Source: an uncultured Eubacterium sp.
GTDB taxonomy: Bacteria; Bacillota; Clostridia; Lachnospirales; Lachnospiraceae
Direction: 5' to 3'
DNA length: 64,000 nt
Assembly (NCBI GenBank): GCA_910586445.1
Contig: CAJUHV010000004.1
Location: 16,201-80,200, forward strand
Below are positions 43,005 through 52,996 of this stretch, piece by piece (the stretch's first letter is position 1; each line of letters opens with the position of its first letter). The translations under genes were made by a program, and so were the position numbers. A model generated the notes under the pieces. The model worked only from the letters and a program-made list of their open reading frames with translations, searched no databases and was not told the origin of the DNA.

Positions 43005-43787
43005 TCAGGCATCCACCCACTTCATCCACGGAGCATTTTTACCGGCAATCAAATCTTCTAACTGTTTCCGGTCCCTCTGCGTGTCCATGCATTTCCAAAA
43101 TCCTCTATGCCTGTATGCCATAAGCTGTCCTTCTTCCGCCAGTTTTTCCATAGGGCGCTTCTCAAATACGGTGTCGTCTCCGTCTATATATTCAAAAATA
43201 TCCGGCTCCAATACCATATATCCGCCATTAATCACTCCTCCGTCAGAATGGCTTTTTTCACGAAAGCTGCTGATCTTATGATCAGATTCAATATCCAAAA
43301 TTCCAAACTGCTGGCGAATGCTTACCGCAGTCAACGTAGCCATCCTGCCATGCGATTTATGAAATTCGGCCAGTTTTGCGATATCCACATCCGATACGCC
43401 GTCTCCATATGTAAGCATAAACGTTTCCTCTCCTATATATGGCTGCACCCGCTTAATACGTCCTCCCGTCATCGTATTAAGCCCCGTATCTACCAGTGTC
43501 ACTTTCCATGGTTCCGCTACATTGCTATGCACTGTCATCTTATTATCCTGTGTAAAATCAAACGTTACATCACTGTTATACAAATAGTAATCCGCAAACC
43601 ATTGTTTGATTACATGCTGCTTATATCCGCAGCAGATCACAAATTCTTGGAATCCATAATAAGAATATTCTTTCATAATATGCCATAAAATAGGCTTTCC
43701 ACCGATCTCGATCATTGGTTTTGGCGCTAAATGGCTCTCTTCGCTGATTCTAGTGCCAAATCCTCCTGCCAGAATTACTACTTTCAT
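43005..43787 (-). CDS. rfbF: Glucose-1-phosphate cytidylyltransferase
   Basis: 260 residues from MKVVILAGGFGTRISEES with AAAGGA 8 bases upstream. Nucleotidyltransferase motifs GGFGTR, LAPKPMIEIGGKPILWHIM and GDGVSD are present. RfbF makes CDP-glucose, the first step to 3,6-dideoxyhexoses. The frame upstream to 43829 is not expected to be coding. Confidence 0.95.
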   Translation of the reverse strand: MKVVILAGGFGTRISEESHLAPKPMIEIGGKPILWHIMKEYSYYGFQEFVICCGYKQHVIKQWFADYYLYNSDVTFDFTQDNKMTVHSNVAEPWKVTLVDTGLNTMTGGRIKRVQPYIGEETFMLTYGDGVSDVDIAKLAEFHKSHGRMATLTAVSIRQQFGILDIESDHKISSFREKSHSDGGVINGGYMVLEPDIFEYIDGDDTVFEKRPMEKLAEEGQLMAYRHRGFWKCMDTQRDRKQLEDLIAGKNAPWMKWVDA

Positions 43788-43835
43788 AATGTGTTTCCTT
43801 TCTTTGGGCAGTTTTATCCTCCAAAACATATTGCA

Positions 43836-45605
43836 TCAACTATTTTGTATTCTCTCTATATCTAAAATCATGTAAGAACAAGTTCGGGTATCCGGCGCGT
43901 CCAACTGAACCTCATAATCACTCTGCAGCTCTATGGTTATCTCTGTATCCGGCTCACATGGAATACGAAAAAAAGACTTTCCTTTTGCAAGGCTGACCGT
44001 ATCTATAGTTTCCCCATCTTTTATAATCGTCAGCTTCTGTTTCTCCAAAGTATAATAATTCACTATGATCTGGTCAGCCTCCTTTGTACGCAGCTGAAAG
44101 CTGCATACACGTTCTGTCCACCCGTCTTCATATTTTCCATTTATGAATTTGACCTGATTTCCTACAAGTCCTGTTGTCGGACAATTCTCATATGCATCCC
44201 AATATTTGTATACACTTAAATGATATTTCTGCAGAATATCTATCGAATCCATTGTCACATCAAGTGAGTGCAGCAGCGGAGTCATTCCAGATTCATCTAC
44301 AGGCATTTCATTTTTATGATCTATAAATAAATATTTCTGCATATTTTTGTAATAGTTATGGACATGCGGTGCTCTTTTTAATGCATAAAAGCTGCCAATA
44401 CAGCTGAATACACATAGGATAGAAACACTTGTCCGGCATATTATTTTTCGTATCTTTATCCCGCCTGCTGCGTAACCAAAAATCCAGACAGCCCCCGCTA
44501 ATGCTAATTTAATATGCACGTTATACCACTCATTTGAAAACCACTCCCATTCTACCTCTCTTCCCAGATACACCATTACAAAAACTCCAAACGAATACAC
44601 TATACACATCAGCGGAATCCACGAATTTACATACATTTTCGTGCTTATAAACAAATATACAGCGTAAAGAATAATGCTTAAAACCAGTGCCCCTACAAAA
44701 AGCCAGACTGTCTGATTATAGTGTGAAGATTCATGAGCGGCCCAACCGAAAACACCATTCGCATACCAAGAAAATAAACATTTCATAGTGTGAATCGGAT
44801 GACTGATCATATAGATCAGATTATGTAAAATACCAGTCCTGCTGTTCGAGCTTCTTTTTAGCACTTCATATAAGCGGTACTCTATGATATATAAAACTAC
44901 TGTCATAAAATAAGCCCCAGCAATCGCTGTTATTCTCTTTTTTACCTGATCAGAGCTCGAAATGCCTGTTTTCTTGAAAAATATTAGAAACCAGACAAGC
45001 GGTACGCCTGCAAAAGAATATAAGGTCCCAAATACATTGATGCTTATAAAAATCAGCAATATAGTTTGATAAAAATGTTTTTTAGGCAGCTGTGTACTAT
45101 TTCGCAGTTCTTCATCGATAAAAATCATTGATATTAGAAAAAATAATAACCCCAGCCTGACCTGCGTTTCCATTCCCCCTGATGAACCCTGTACAGGTGA
45201 AAAAAGAAAAAACGCTTCAGCAATCAGAAAATATATATAATTTTTTGCATGATGCAGCATTCTAAAACTAAGCCAGATGATCATTCCCCCTGTGATAAGT
45301 ACATTAATGTCATTTATAATTACATCAAACATTGTACATCCATGAAATAGTGCCAGATTAATCAAATAGAATATATTATTGGCAAGCATGCCATGTTCAC
45401 CATAACGAGATAATAAATCACTGAATTTAACATTTTCACTATAAAACAGCTCTGCCAGCGGCAGCTGGTCAAACCATGTCTGCTGCGGTACTTCAACCAT
45501 AATCAGGCTGCAGTACCGGATATAAAAGACTGCACCCAACGCCAAAATAAGAAAAACACATATCCTGCTATTGTTATGACTATCATTTTTACTATAAATA
45601 TTCAT
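43836..45605 (-). CDS. Polytopic membrane protein of the glycan operon, 589 residues
   Basis: About ten to eleven hydrophobic segments in the first 420 residues and a ~160-residue soluble C-terminal part with beta-rich segments (for example LAKGKSFFRIPCEPD). The early loop between segments 1 and 2 carries acidic residues (DQLPLAELFYSENVK), which fits a GT-C type transferase, but I recognise no family. The start at 45605 has a weak ribosome site and follows a small membrane gene by three bases, so translational coupling is likely. Confidence 0.65.
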   Translation of the reverse strand: MNIYSKNDSHNNSRICVFLILALGAVFYIRYCSLIMVEVPQQTWFDQLPLAELFYSENVKFSDLLSRYGEHGMLANNIFYLINLALFHGCTMFDVIINDINVLITGGMIIWLSFRMLHHAKNYIYFLIAEAFFLFSPVQGSSGGMETQVRLGLLFFLISMIFIDEELRNSTQLPKKHFYQTILLIFISINVFGTLYSFAGVPLVWFLIFFKKTGISSSDQVKKRITAIAGAYFMTVVLYIIEYRLYEVLKRSSNSRTGILHNLIYMISHPIHTMKCLFSWYANGVFGWAAHESSHYNQTVWLFVGALVLSIILYAVYLFISTKMYVNSWIPLMCIVYSFGVFVMVYLGREVEWEWFSNEWYNVHIKLALAGAVWIFGYAAGGIKIRKIICRTSVSILCVFSCIGSFYALKRAPHVHNYYKNMQKYLFIDHKNEMPVDESGMTPLLHSLDVTMDSIDILQKYHLSVYKYWDAYENCPTTGLVGNQVKFINGKYEDGWTERVCSFQLRTKEADQIIVNYYTLEKQKLTIIKDGETIDTVSLAKGKSFFRIPCEPDTEITIELQSDYEVQLDAPDTRTCSYMILDIERIQNS

Positions 45606-45608
45606 AAG

Positions 45609-45980
45609 CTATTCTTTATCCCGACTTTCTATATAATCATACATATCTCTGTTTTCTTTTTCCTCTGCATTATCAGGTTTAATCAAAGAAGTTATTCCTA
45701 TCATAACTGCAGTACACACAGACATAAATACTGCTGCCGCTCCGTAATGAAGATCTATCCTCCCATCGGATAAGACAACAATCTGCACTCTTCCTAACGG
45801 CTTTAATACTGCCAAAATCACAACCATATTAATAAAAGCATACGCAATAATTTTTAAAACTGCAGTAAAAATACTTTCTGCTATAAAATCCGTTCTCTCT
45901 TCCTCTTTTTCACTGCCTGCACACTTATCTTCAATTTCCGTGCGCAGCAGCCAGGTCAATACCCCGGCCCTAACATACAC
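45609..45980 (-). CDS. Small two-span membrane protein, 123 residues
   Basis: Two hydrophobic segments (about residues 40-62 and 82-103) and charged ends. The start is read as GTG at 45980; the ribosome site is weak and the true start may be inside. It lies between two polytopic glycan proteins with gaps of a few bases, so it is part of the operon. I do not recognise a family. Confidence 0.55.
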   Translation of the reverse strand: MYVRAGVLTWLLRTEIEDKCAGSEKEEERTDFIAESIFTAVLKIIAYAFINMVVILAVLKPLGRVQIVVLSDGRIDLHYGAAAVFMSVCTAVMIGITSLIKPDNAEEKENRDMYDYIESRDKE

Positions 45981-45995
45981 ATAAACTCATACATA

Positions 45996-47528
45996 TTAAC
46001 TCTCCATTTTAACTTTAGACCGCTGCACAGAATCAGTCAGATTAATGTACCTGCATTCTGCAGTATTTTCCTGCAGAACAATAGCACTGTTTTCTTTTTC
46101 TGGTATGATTTCCAAAAGCTCATCCATATTATCCACAAAAGTTACATACGGAAAAGATCTATCTTCTTTAAAAAACTGGCTGAAAAAAACGTCCCAGGAA
46201 TCCTGTGTCCATCCCATCGAATTTCCCACTATATAAAAATCTTTATCAAAAACATCTTCTCCATAGCTGCCTAATGTTTCTTCATACAAAGAACCTGTCA
46301 TTGATCTCGTACCCCAATAATATAAATTCGGGTAATAGCTCTGATAATAATTTTCATATATAAATCCGATTCCCAGATAAATAAATCCGATCAGCAGCCA
46401 CCCTTTTGCTTTCCATTGTGCAGCGACATAAGAAACCATATACACCAGATATATGACAAAAGCTGCATAGGTAACATAGACCCACCTCATCTCAACCCGA
46501 ATCGTAATGCTGCTGGAAACAATACAGCAGGCTGCAAATGCCAGATATATAAGTGACTTTTTGATCTGCTCGAAATCGCGCTTTTTTAATACTAATACTA
46601 TAAATACATAAAAACATGCTAAGATCAAAATATTCTGCAGCATAATACAATAATTGATTACTGGTGAGACTGATTCAAAACCTATGCCGTTTAAATAAGC
46701 AGGCCCTGCATTTATTCCTAATATATATTGCACCTGAGACTTCATACTGCCGGCCATGCTTTTCGAATTGAATGTATCTATTATGGATGTCCCGCCTGTC
46801 CCATCTACAAAACGATTTCCAAACATGGCAATCCTGATCACAAAAAACATAGCAGCTGTTAAAATAGGCATTACAAATTTTATCATTTTTTTTAATCCAT
46901 GCTTTATAAATACAGCGGTCACAAAAACGCCGGCCAATAATACATATCTTTCATGTGTAAAAATAACCATTCCATATAGTATTTCCGCAATGTATAATGC
47001 ATGTTCACTTTCCTCCATAATATAGTTTATCAGCAGCATTAAAATACATAATGCCAGAATTAATGCCATGCTCTCCATTAATCCAAAAACTTCTGTCCAT
47101 ACATAATAAGAAAACCGTGAAATACTGTATAATACGCCGGCAAACGCAGAAAGTGATGTGCGCAGCACCAGCTTTGTTTTCTGTCCGATCAGCCTAAAAG
47201 CAATGCCTGCTACTCCGACAGCAATGCACAGATTCCATATAAATATCAGGCTGTCTAATCTCTCAAAATTTGTATCTGCGATCTGATGGGCAGCAAACAA
47301 AACGGCATAGGCAGCCGGCCTGAATTTATTAGCGCCTTTATGTACGATTGCCTCAAAGAAACTTGTATTCTTACAGACCTCATTGTAAAAATTCAGATCG
47401 TCCAGATACAGCACCCTCGTTTCATTATTGATAGGATGTTTGAACAAATAATTTACAGTAAACAATACCGCTGTCACAATTACTGCTGCTAAAAGTTTTT
47501 GAATATTTATTTTATTCATTTTCATCAT
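45996..47528 (-). CDS. Polytopic GT-C-like membrane protein, 510 residues
   Basis: About eleven hydrophobic segments. After the first comes a loop with LYLDDLNFYNEV, where paired aspartates match the position of the catalytic acid in GT-C transferases, and KGANKFRPAAYAV follows. The C-terminal ~90 residues are soluble. AGAGG lies 6 bases before the ATG at 47528. Likely transfers a lipid-linked sugar outside; specificity unknown. Confidence 0.65.
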   Translation of the reverse strand: MMKMNKINIQKLLAAVIVTAVLFTVNYLFKHPINNETRVLYLDDLNFYNEVCKNTSFFEAIVHKGANKFRPAAYAVLFAAHQIADTNFERLDSLIFIWNLCIAVGVAGIAFRLIGQKTKLVLRTSLSAFAGVLYSISRFSYYVWTEVFGLMESMALILALCILMLLINYIMEESEHALYIAEILYGMVIFTHERYVLLAGVFVTAVFIKHGLKKMIKFVMPILTAAMFFVIRIAMFGNRFVDGTGGTSIIDTFNSKSMAGSMKSQVQYILGINAGPAYLNGIGFESVSPVINYCIMLQNILILACFYVFIVLVLKKRDFEQIKKSLIYLAFAACCIVSSSITIRVEMRWVYVTYAAFVIYLVYMVSYVAAQWKAKGWLLIGFIYLGIGFIYENYYQSYYPNLYYWGTRSMTGSLYEETLGSYGEDVFDKDFYIVGNSMGWTQDSWDVFFSQFFKEDRSFPYVTFVDNMDELLEIIPEKENSAIVLQENTAECRYINLTDSVQRSKVKMES

Positions 47529-47537
47529 TTTATGCCT

Positions 47538-50500
47538 CTATATAACAATATTATTTAGAGAAAAAATTTGTATTTCTGCACAGGAATAAACACCGCGCAG
47601 AAATTCCGCCTCATCTTTTGCACAGCAGTAAATAAGATCTGCCATTTTCAGTGTTTTTTCTTCGTCTTCCTCTTCCTCTAAATCCAGTCTGGCCAGACCG
47701 TACTGTGCTCCATTTTTACAAAGCTTTACATCTACCCTGTAGTAAAAAAGCTTCGCCTCCGTCCTATAATAAAAATACTCCATATACCTGCCCGCAGCCT
47801 CCTGCCCGACAAAAAACACATAATCAAACATGCAGCCATGCTCCTTTAGCCATTCAAGAACCCGCTCCCTGCTGCCGTCTAATACTTCAATTCCCATCTG
47901 CCTGATAAAGGACACATCAGAATTTCTGCCACAAAAATTATCTGCGATTAATTTTATACAGAACCCTTTTTGCAGCAGTGCTTTCATGTACAGATAGATA
48001 TGGTAAGCATCTGTCTCTTGATCATGTTCCGGCACACAGGGCGTAAGAAAAAGAATGAATTTCTTACCCCTGCTGCGGTCTCTCGCATGGAAAACATCCT
48101 GCCCGTTTTTAGAATGTGACTCCAGCTCTTCTTTCCACTTCTGCTGCATATTCAGCTTGTTTTTTACCTGATTTTTTTTGAGTCCCGCAGATAGGCTGAC
48201 GCCGTTTGAAATACCCTCAAAATGTTTTACGACAGATGTAGGCTGGTATACAACCCGGTATCCATGCTTTCTGACCTCAAATGCAAGGTCTGCATCTTCA
48301 TAATAAGCAGGTGCAAAGCGCTCATCAAATCCTCCGATTTCCTGCCATAAGCTCTTGCGGATCATCATAGAAGCCCCTGACACATAATCTACATCCTTGA
48401 CATAATTATATTCCGGACGGTCTGCCTCCTGCCCGCGCCCATAGTTCCATGCAGAGGCATCCTGCCATACAATGCCTCCCGCTTCCTGCAGGCTCCCGTC
48501 GGCATAGATCAGCCTGCTGCCGGCAAGGCCGATATCCCCGCTGCCTTCCATAAGCGTGAATAATGCTTTCAGCCATCCTTTTTGTACTTCCGTATCGTTA
48601 TTGAGAAATAAAATGTACTGACCTCTTGCGCAACGTGCGGCATTGTTGCAGTTACGCAGAAAACGCTCATTTTTTTCTGTCCGCACTACGGTAATGCCGC
48701 TTACAATTTGTTCTATTTCATGTGTGATATCAGTAGAACAGTCGTCTGCCAGTATAATTTCATAAGTAATCCCATCTGTGTTCTGCCGGACTGCTTTCAT
48801 GCAGTGATAGGTATATGCAAACTGGTTATATACCGGAATAACTATGCTCACTGCTGGATCTATCTGATATTCAAAAACAATCCTGTCATAGTCCTCTATC
48901 CCATGTCCGCTTTCATCCGCCGTTTTTTTGGACTGGCCTGCATTTGAACAGCCCTGCTTCTGCTTTTTGCTGACACGATTATGCGGCCTGTTCTGGAAAC
49001 GGCACTTTCCTGACGTTTTTTTTATCATATCCTTCACCGCCTGTGCTATATGCACCGGCCCCCTGCAGCAGGCTGCTGCAAAGCTCCGCCTTCCGCTGCC
49101 TTTAGGCAGCAGGAAAGACTCAATGCCCCATACGGCAGTCATTACCTTAAACAGCCTTGAAGCCTTTAAGATTTCCAGTTCCTTTTGAACAGGACGAATG
49201 CGCCGGCTCAAATCCTGCAGCTGCAACGTCTTTCGGTCTCTTTCACGTATCAATTCCCTTTTTTCTTTTTCTATTTGAATACACTCTCGTGTCAGATGTT
49301 CGATTATGGTTATGCTCTTTGTATAGCCTCTGCTCAGAGCGCTGATCTGCTCCTTTTCATTTAAAGTTTCTTCTAATGAAGCTTTTTCTAATAATGTTTC
49401 TTTTAATATAGTTTCTTTTAATATAGTTTTTTCTGAGACCTTTTCCGGCTCTCCTTTGAAATCCTCTTTATAGGTACGCCCACTGTCTGCTTTTCCTGTA
49501 TATTCCATCAGCAGTCCGCTCCTCTCCGGCTCTTTTCGCAACCCAGGCTGCTGCATCTCTTTTCTAGACTGATCAAATTCTTTTCTCAGCCTCTCCAGCT
49601 CTTCTGTCTCACAAATTTTATTATTCATCCGATATTCATGCAGACACTGCTGCAGCTTAGTTTTCTGCGTAAGTACTATCTGAAGTGCCGCGTCTAATTC
49701 CGTCAGGCTGTATGCAGCCAGATCTGTCCTTCCAATCCTGCTTTGAAATATGCCCTCGACCTTCTCTGACATAGAATATTTAGCAGATACTCCTGTATAG
49801 ACGATCGGAACCGAGCCGCTGCTGAATGCTGCTATGGCTAAATGCATACGCCCGCTTACTACAAAATCCAGATGCTGAATGATATACAGCTCTTCTGGAT
49901 AACCTGTCTCTTCGTGAAGGATCAGACACTGTTTTTCACCGATATACCCGGCTGCAGTTACGCTGAATGCTGCATCTGACAAATGGCCCGCCCACTGCCT
50001 GCTGTCATGAGAAATAAGCACAAAATACGCGTTTGGTACTGCCTTTTGGATGCACTGGATAGCATTTTTCACATACATGCATTGATTCTCAGACGTATTT
50101 TCGTCATATAGGCTGTCAAACGAAGGCTGGGAAAAGTTCAGCCCAACCAACACCCTCCCATTCTGCCGCTGTCTGCTCAGACACTCTGTGACTGCCGCTG
50201 CATAGTTTGTTTTCTGTGGTGAGCACAAAAAGGCCAGATCCGGGAAAAAATCTGCATCGATACCTGTCTGCTGCGCAAAGTTTTGAAGGCTGATCGGATC
50301 TCGCATATGCCAGTAAATCTTGTTCTGCCCGAGCGAACTAATCTTATTAACGATCTTCTCATCCACATTTGACCTAAAGGAACAAAAAATATGCACGCAC
50401 ACACCTGCCCACAGTGCATTCTCCACTATGCGCAGCCGCAGCAGGCTGTCGTCTGTCCCATAAGTGCCATCTATGACATCAGCGCCGATAACGAGCAGCT

Positions 50501-50738
50501 GCTGATTTTTTGAAAATAACTCAGATGTACATTCCGACAGATACACTTCATAATATCTCCCTGTTAAATCTGGAATTTTCCCATCATACGGACGATGACA
50601 GTCAATATTCAAAAGCGTCAGGGAAGCCGTCCCAATCATATGCAGTACTCCGCGCAGCATTGCCTCATCACCCCGGCTGCCGCTGCCGTCCGGCATCAGC
50701 ACAAGGTAGTCTGTAACCGGTATTCTTTTCATATTCAT
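47538..50738 (-). CDS. Polysaccharide pyruvyl transferase fused to GT2 and part of a GT4
   Basis: 1066 residues. Residues about 1-370 are a PS_pyruv_trans domain (GSRGDEAMLRGV, LLVIGADVIDG, HMRDP, VSGRMHLAIAA). A coiled coil (about 385-560) follows with a short repeat around LKETI-LKETL. Then a GT2 domain from about residue 630 (VSIVIPVYNQF, LADDCSTD, LFLNNDTEVQ, APAYYEDADLAFEV). The last ~150 residues align by eye with the N-lobe of the GT4 part of the gene upstream, but its C-lobe is missing. Start: ATG 50738 with AAGGAG. Attaches pyruvate ketals and glycosyl units to the glycan, by family knowledge. Confidence 0.83.
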   Translation of the reverse strand: MNMKRIPVTDYLVLMPDGSGSRGDEAMLRGVLHMIGTASLTLLNIDCHRPYDGKIPDLTGRYYEVYLSECTSELFSKNQQLLVIGADVIDGTYGTDDSLLRLRIVENALWAGVCVHIFCSFRSNVDEKIVNKISSLGQNKIYWHMRDPISLQNFAQQTGIDADFFPDLAFLCSPQKTNYAAAVTECLSRQRQNGRVLVGLNFSQPSFDSLYDENTSENQCMYVKNAIQCIQKAVPNAYFVLISHDSRQWAGHLSDAAFSVTAAGYIGEKQCLILHEETGYPEELYIIQHLDFVVSGRMHLAIAAFSSGSVPIVYTGVSAKYSMSEKVEGIFQSRIGRTDLAAYSLTELDAALQIVLTQKTKLQQCLHEYRMNNKICETEELERLRKEFDQSRKEMQQPGLRKEPERSGLLMEYTGKADSGRTYKEDFKGEPEKVSEKTILKETILKETLLEKASLEETLNEKEQISALSRGYTKSITIIEHLTRECIQIEKEKRELIRERDRKTLQLQDLSRRIRPVQKELEILKASRLFKVMTAVWGIESFLLPKGSGRRSFAAACCRGPVHIAQAVKDMIKKTSGKCRFQNRPHNRVSKKQKQGCSNAGQSKKTADESGHGIEDYDRIVFEYQIDPAVSIVIPVYNQFAYTYHCMKAVRQNTDGITYEIILADDCSTDITHEIEQIVSGITVVRTEKNERFLRNCNNAARCARGQYILFLNNDTEVQKGWLKALFTLMEGSGDIGLAGSRLIYADGSLQEAGGIVWQDASAWNYGRGQEADRPEYNYVKDVDYVSGASMMIRKSLWQEIGGFDERFAPAYYEDADLAFEVRKHGYRVVYQPTSVVKHFEGISNGVSLSAGLKKNQVKNKLNMQQKWKEELESHSKNGQDVFHARDRSRGKKFILFLTPCVPEHDQETDAYHIYLYMKALLQKGFCIKLIADNFCGRNSDVSFIRQMGIEVLDGSRERVLEWLKEHGCMFDYVFFVGQEAAGRYMEYFYYRTEAKLFYYRVDVKLCKNGAQYGLARLDLEEEEDEEKTLKMADLIYCCAKDEAEFLRGVYSCAEIQIFSLNNIVI

Positions 50739-50752
50739 ACGATCTTTACTCC

Positions 50753-52996
50753 TTACTGAAAATCCTCCCGCACAGCCTCCCACGCAGCCTCAACACTATA
50801 ATATTTTCTGATAAACTGTCGTGAGGCAAGCGCCATCTTATGCAGCAGCGCACAGTCTTTATACAGCCTGAGCACCTCTTTGGCAAATTGATCCTCCTGA
50901 TCTGCCACAGCAGCGACAGCCTCTATTCCATCTATTCCCTCCGCTCCGATAGAAGTGGTGACAACCGGCACTGCATGATATGCAGCTTCAATAACTTTTC
51001 CTTTGACACCTGCACCATATCTGAGTGGAACGACTGCTATACGGCACTGTGCATAGAGCCGGTCCAGTTCATCGTCTGAAATATGCCCTTTTGTCACAAT
51101 TCCGTACCTGCCGTTTAATTCCCTGACTGCTTTTGGCATATTAGAACCAACTATATAAAACGGGATCTTTTGTTCTTTCCAGATCTGCGGATATATATGC
51201 CTGATAAACCAGAGCACTCCGTCTTCGTTTGGCGTATGGTTAAATCCGCCTACAAATAATAAGCCCTCTCTCGCGGCAAAATCTTCTCCGATCTCATCTG
51301 GTACACTGTCATAAACATACAGCGTCACAACTCTTACCGGAATCGACGGGTCGATTTTATGTATCTCTTCCTGTTCGATTTTGGATGGATAATACGAAGC
51401 AGCTGCCCGTTTCCATATGTAGCGCTCTTTTTTTAACCATTCGTCTGCCTCTGCTTTCTTCCGGCTGTCTTTTGTCACCTCATACTCCCGCATATTTCTT
51501 AAAAAATGCAGGTCATGGCCATAATAAAAAGTACGTATATTTGTTTTGCTGCAGAAATAATCAATATAATCAATCGTAATATGCGGCCGGTTTAACAATG
51601 CAGAATCAATATACTGCTGATTTTCATCCAGCCATTCAAAAAAGTGCCTGCAGTAATAATCACCATACAAAACCTCTATTCCAAGCTGCTGAAGCTGTGA
51701 GGTATAAGGTTCGCTCTGATAAAAATTTGCACCTACAAATTTGACACACCATCCCTTAGCCAGAAACATTTTCATATATGAATAAATACTTTTAGAGCCT
51801 GCGTCACAGTCAAAAGTAGGCACGTAGTGATCAAGTATCAGAATTGTCCTTTTGTTCTGACTGCGCTCCCTTGCTTGAAAAATCCCTGTAAGAGGCGCAT
51901 TGTGCGAAGCAAGCTCTGCCTTCCACTTTTGAAACAGCCTGCGTGTATTTAGGGCCTGATAACGCTTCACCCCTTTTGAAAGATCTAATCCATGTGAAAT
52001 GCCTTCAAAATGAACCGCCGCAGACTGCGGCTGGTACACCACCCGGTACCCGTTACTGCGAACCTGAAATGCCAGATCCACATCTTCACAGTAAGCCGGG
52101 GCAAACCGCTCGTCAAAACCGCCGATCTTCTCCCATAGATTTCTGCGCACGATCATAGAGGCTCCGCATACATAATCCACATCACGCACATAATTATATT
52201 CCGGTGCAGCCGGGTCCTTCCGGTTGCCATATGCATATGCCGAACCGTCTTTCCATACAATGCCGCCCGCCTGCTGCAGCCGCAGGTCTGGATAGATCAG
52301 TTTAGATCCGGCAAGCCCGATTGTCTTATCCAGATCCAGCAGCTTTACCAAAGAATCCAGCCATTCCTGCTGCACCTGCGTATCATTATTTAAAAACAAA
52401 AGATACTCTCCCGCTGCGTATCCCGCTGCATGATTGCAGTTTTTTATAAATCCTGCATTTTTCGTCATGCGCACAACTTTAATGTTTTTTACTATTTTTT
52501 CAATCTGTTTTGTAAGATCATCCGAACAGTCATCTGCCAGAATCACTTCATAAGATGTCTGGTCTTCCAATGCCCTGATCGAGCAGAGGCAGTTGTATGT
52601 AAATTTAAATTCATTATAAGCAGGTATTATGATAGACACTTTTGGATGATTCGCTTTCGGGAATACAATATGCCCACAATCCAATATTGATCGTATGTTC
52701 TTGACGCTCTGCACCGCAAACTCTCTTTGGTATACATCCGTGCCATAGATGCATTCCAAAAACCGCTTTATTGTACCGCTGATGCCTTCCTTATGCAGAT
52801 ATAGAAATAACCGCCCGATACGCTGAATGCTGAATCTGCGCAGTACTTTATAGGGAAAGGCTGCATATGCAGCGATTTTTCTGCATATGCCGGCATTTCC
52901 CTTCCAGACCCTTTTTTCACTTTTTTTCATGCGTTGTTTTATGCTGCTTCTTGTTCTGTTTTGTTTCACGCTGCTTCTTTTTTTGTTTTGTTTCAT
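50753..52996 (-). CDS. GT2-GT4 bifunctional glycosyltransferase
   Basis: 747 residues. The N-terminus is repeated and basic (9-residue units such as VKQNRTRSS), GT2 domain from about 119 (VSIIIPAYNEF, LADDCSDD, LFLNNDTQVQ, APAYCEDVDLAFQV), then a GT4-type domain (LLFVGGFNHTPNEDGVLWFI about 585, VPLRYGAGVKGKVIEAA about 665). AGGAAAACAGC precedes the ATG at 52996. Its GT2 part is close to that of the gene downstream, as if the two arose by duplication. Upstream is a repeat tract. Confidence 0.85.
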   Translation of the reverse strand: MKQNKKRSSVKQNRTRSSIKQRMKKSEKRVWKGNAGICRKIAAYAAFPYKVLRRFSIQRIGRLFLYLHKEGISGTIKRFLECIYGTDVYQREFAVQSVKNIRSILDCGHIVFPKANHPKVSIIIPAYNEFKFTYNCLCSIRALEDQTSYEVILADDCSDDLTKQIEKIVKNIKVVRMTKNAGFIKNCNHAAGYAAGEYLLFLNNDTQVQQEWLDSLVKLLDLDKTIGLAGSKLIYPDLRLQQAGGIVWKDGSAYAYGNRKDPAAPEYNYVRDVDYVCGASMIVRRNLWEKIGGFDERFAPAYCEDVDLAFQVRSNGYRVVYQPQSAAVHFEGISHGLDLSKGVKRYQALNTRRLFQKWKAELASHNAPLTGIFQARERSQNKRTILILDHYVPTFDCDAGSKSIYSYMKMFLAKGWCVKFVGANFYQSEPYTSQLQQLGIEVLYGDYYCRHFFEWLDENQQYIDSALLNRPHITIDYIDYFCSKTNIRTFYYGHDLHFLRNMREYEVTKDSRKKAEADEWLKKERYIWKRAAASYYPSKIEQEEIHKIDPSIPVRVVTLYVYDSVPDEIGEDFAAREGLLFVGGFNHTPNEDGVLWFIRHIYPQIWKEQKIPFYIVGSNMPKAVRELNGRYGIVTKGHISDDELDRLYAQCRIAVVPLRYGAGVKGKVIEAAYHAVPVVTTSIGAEGIDGIEAVAAVADQEDQFAKEVLRLYKDCALLHKMALASRQFIRKYYSVEAAWEAVREDFQ

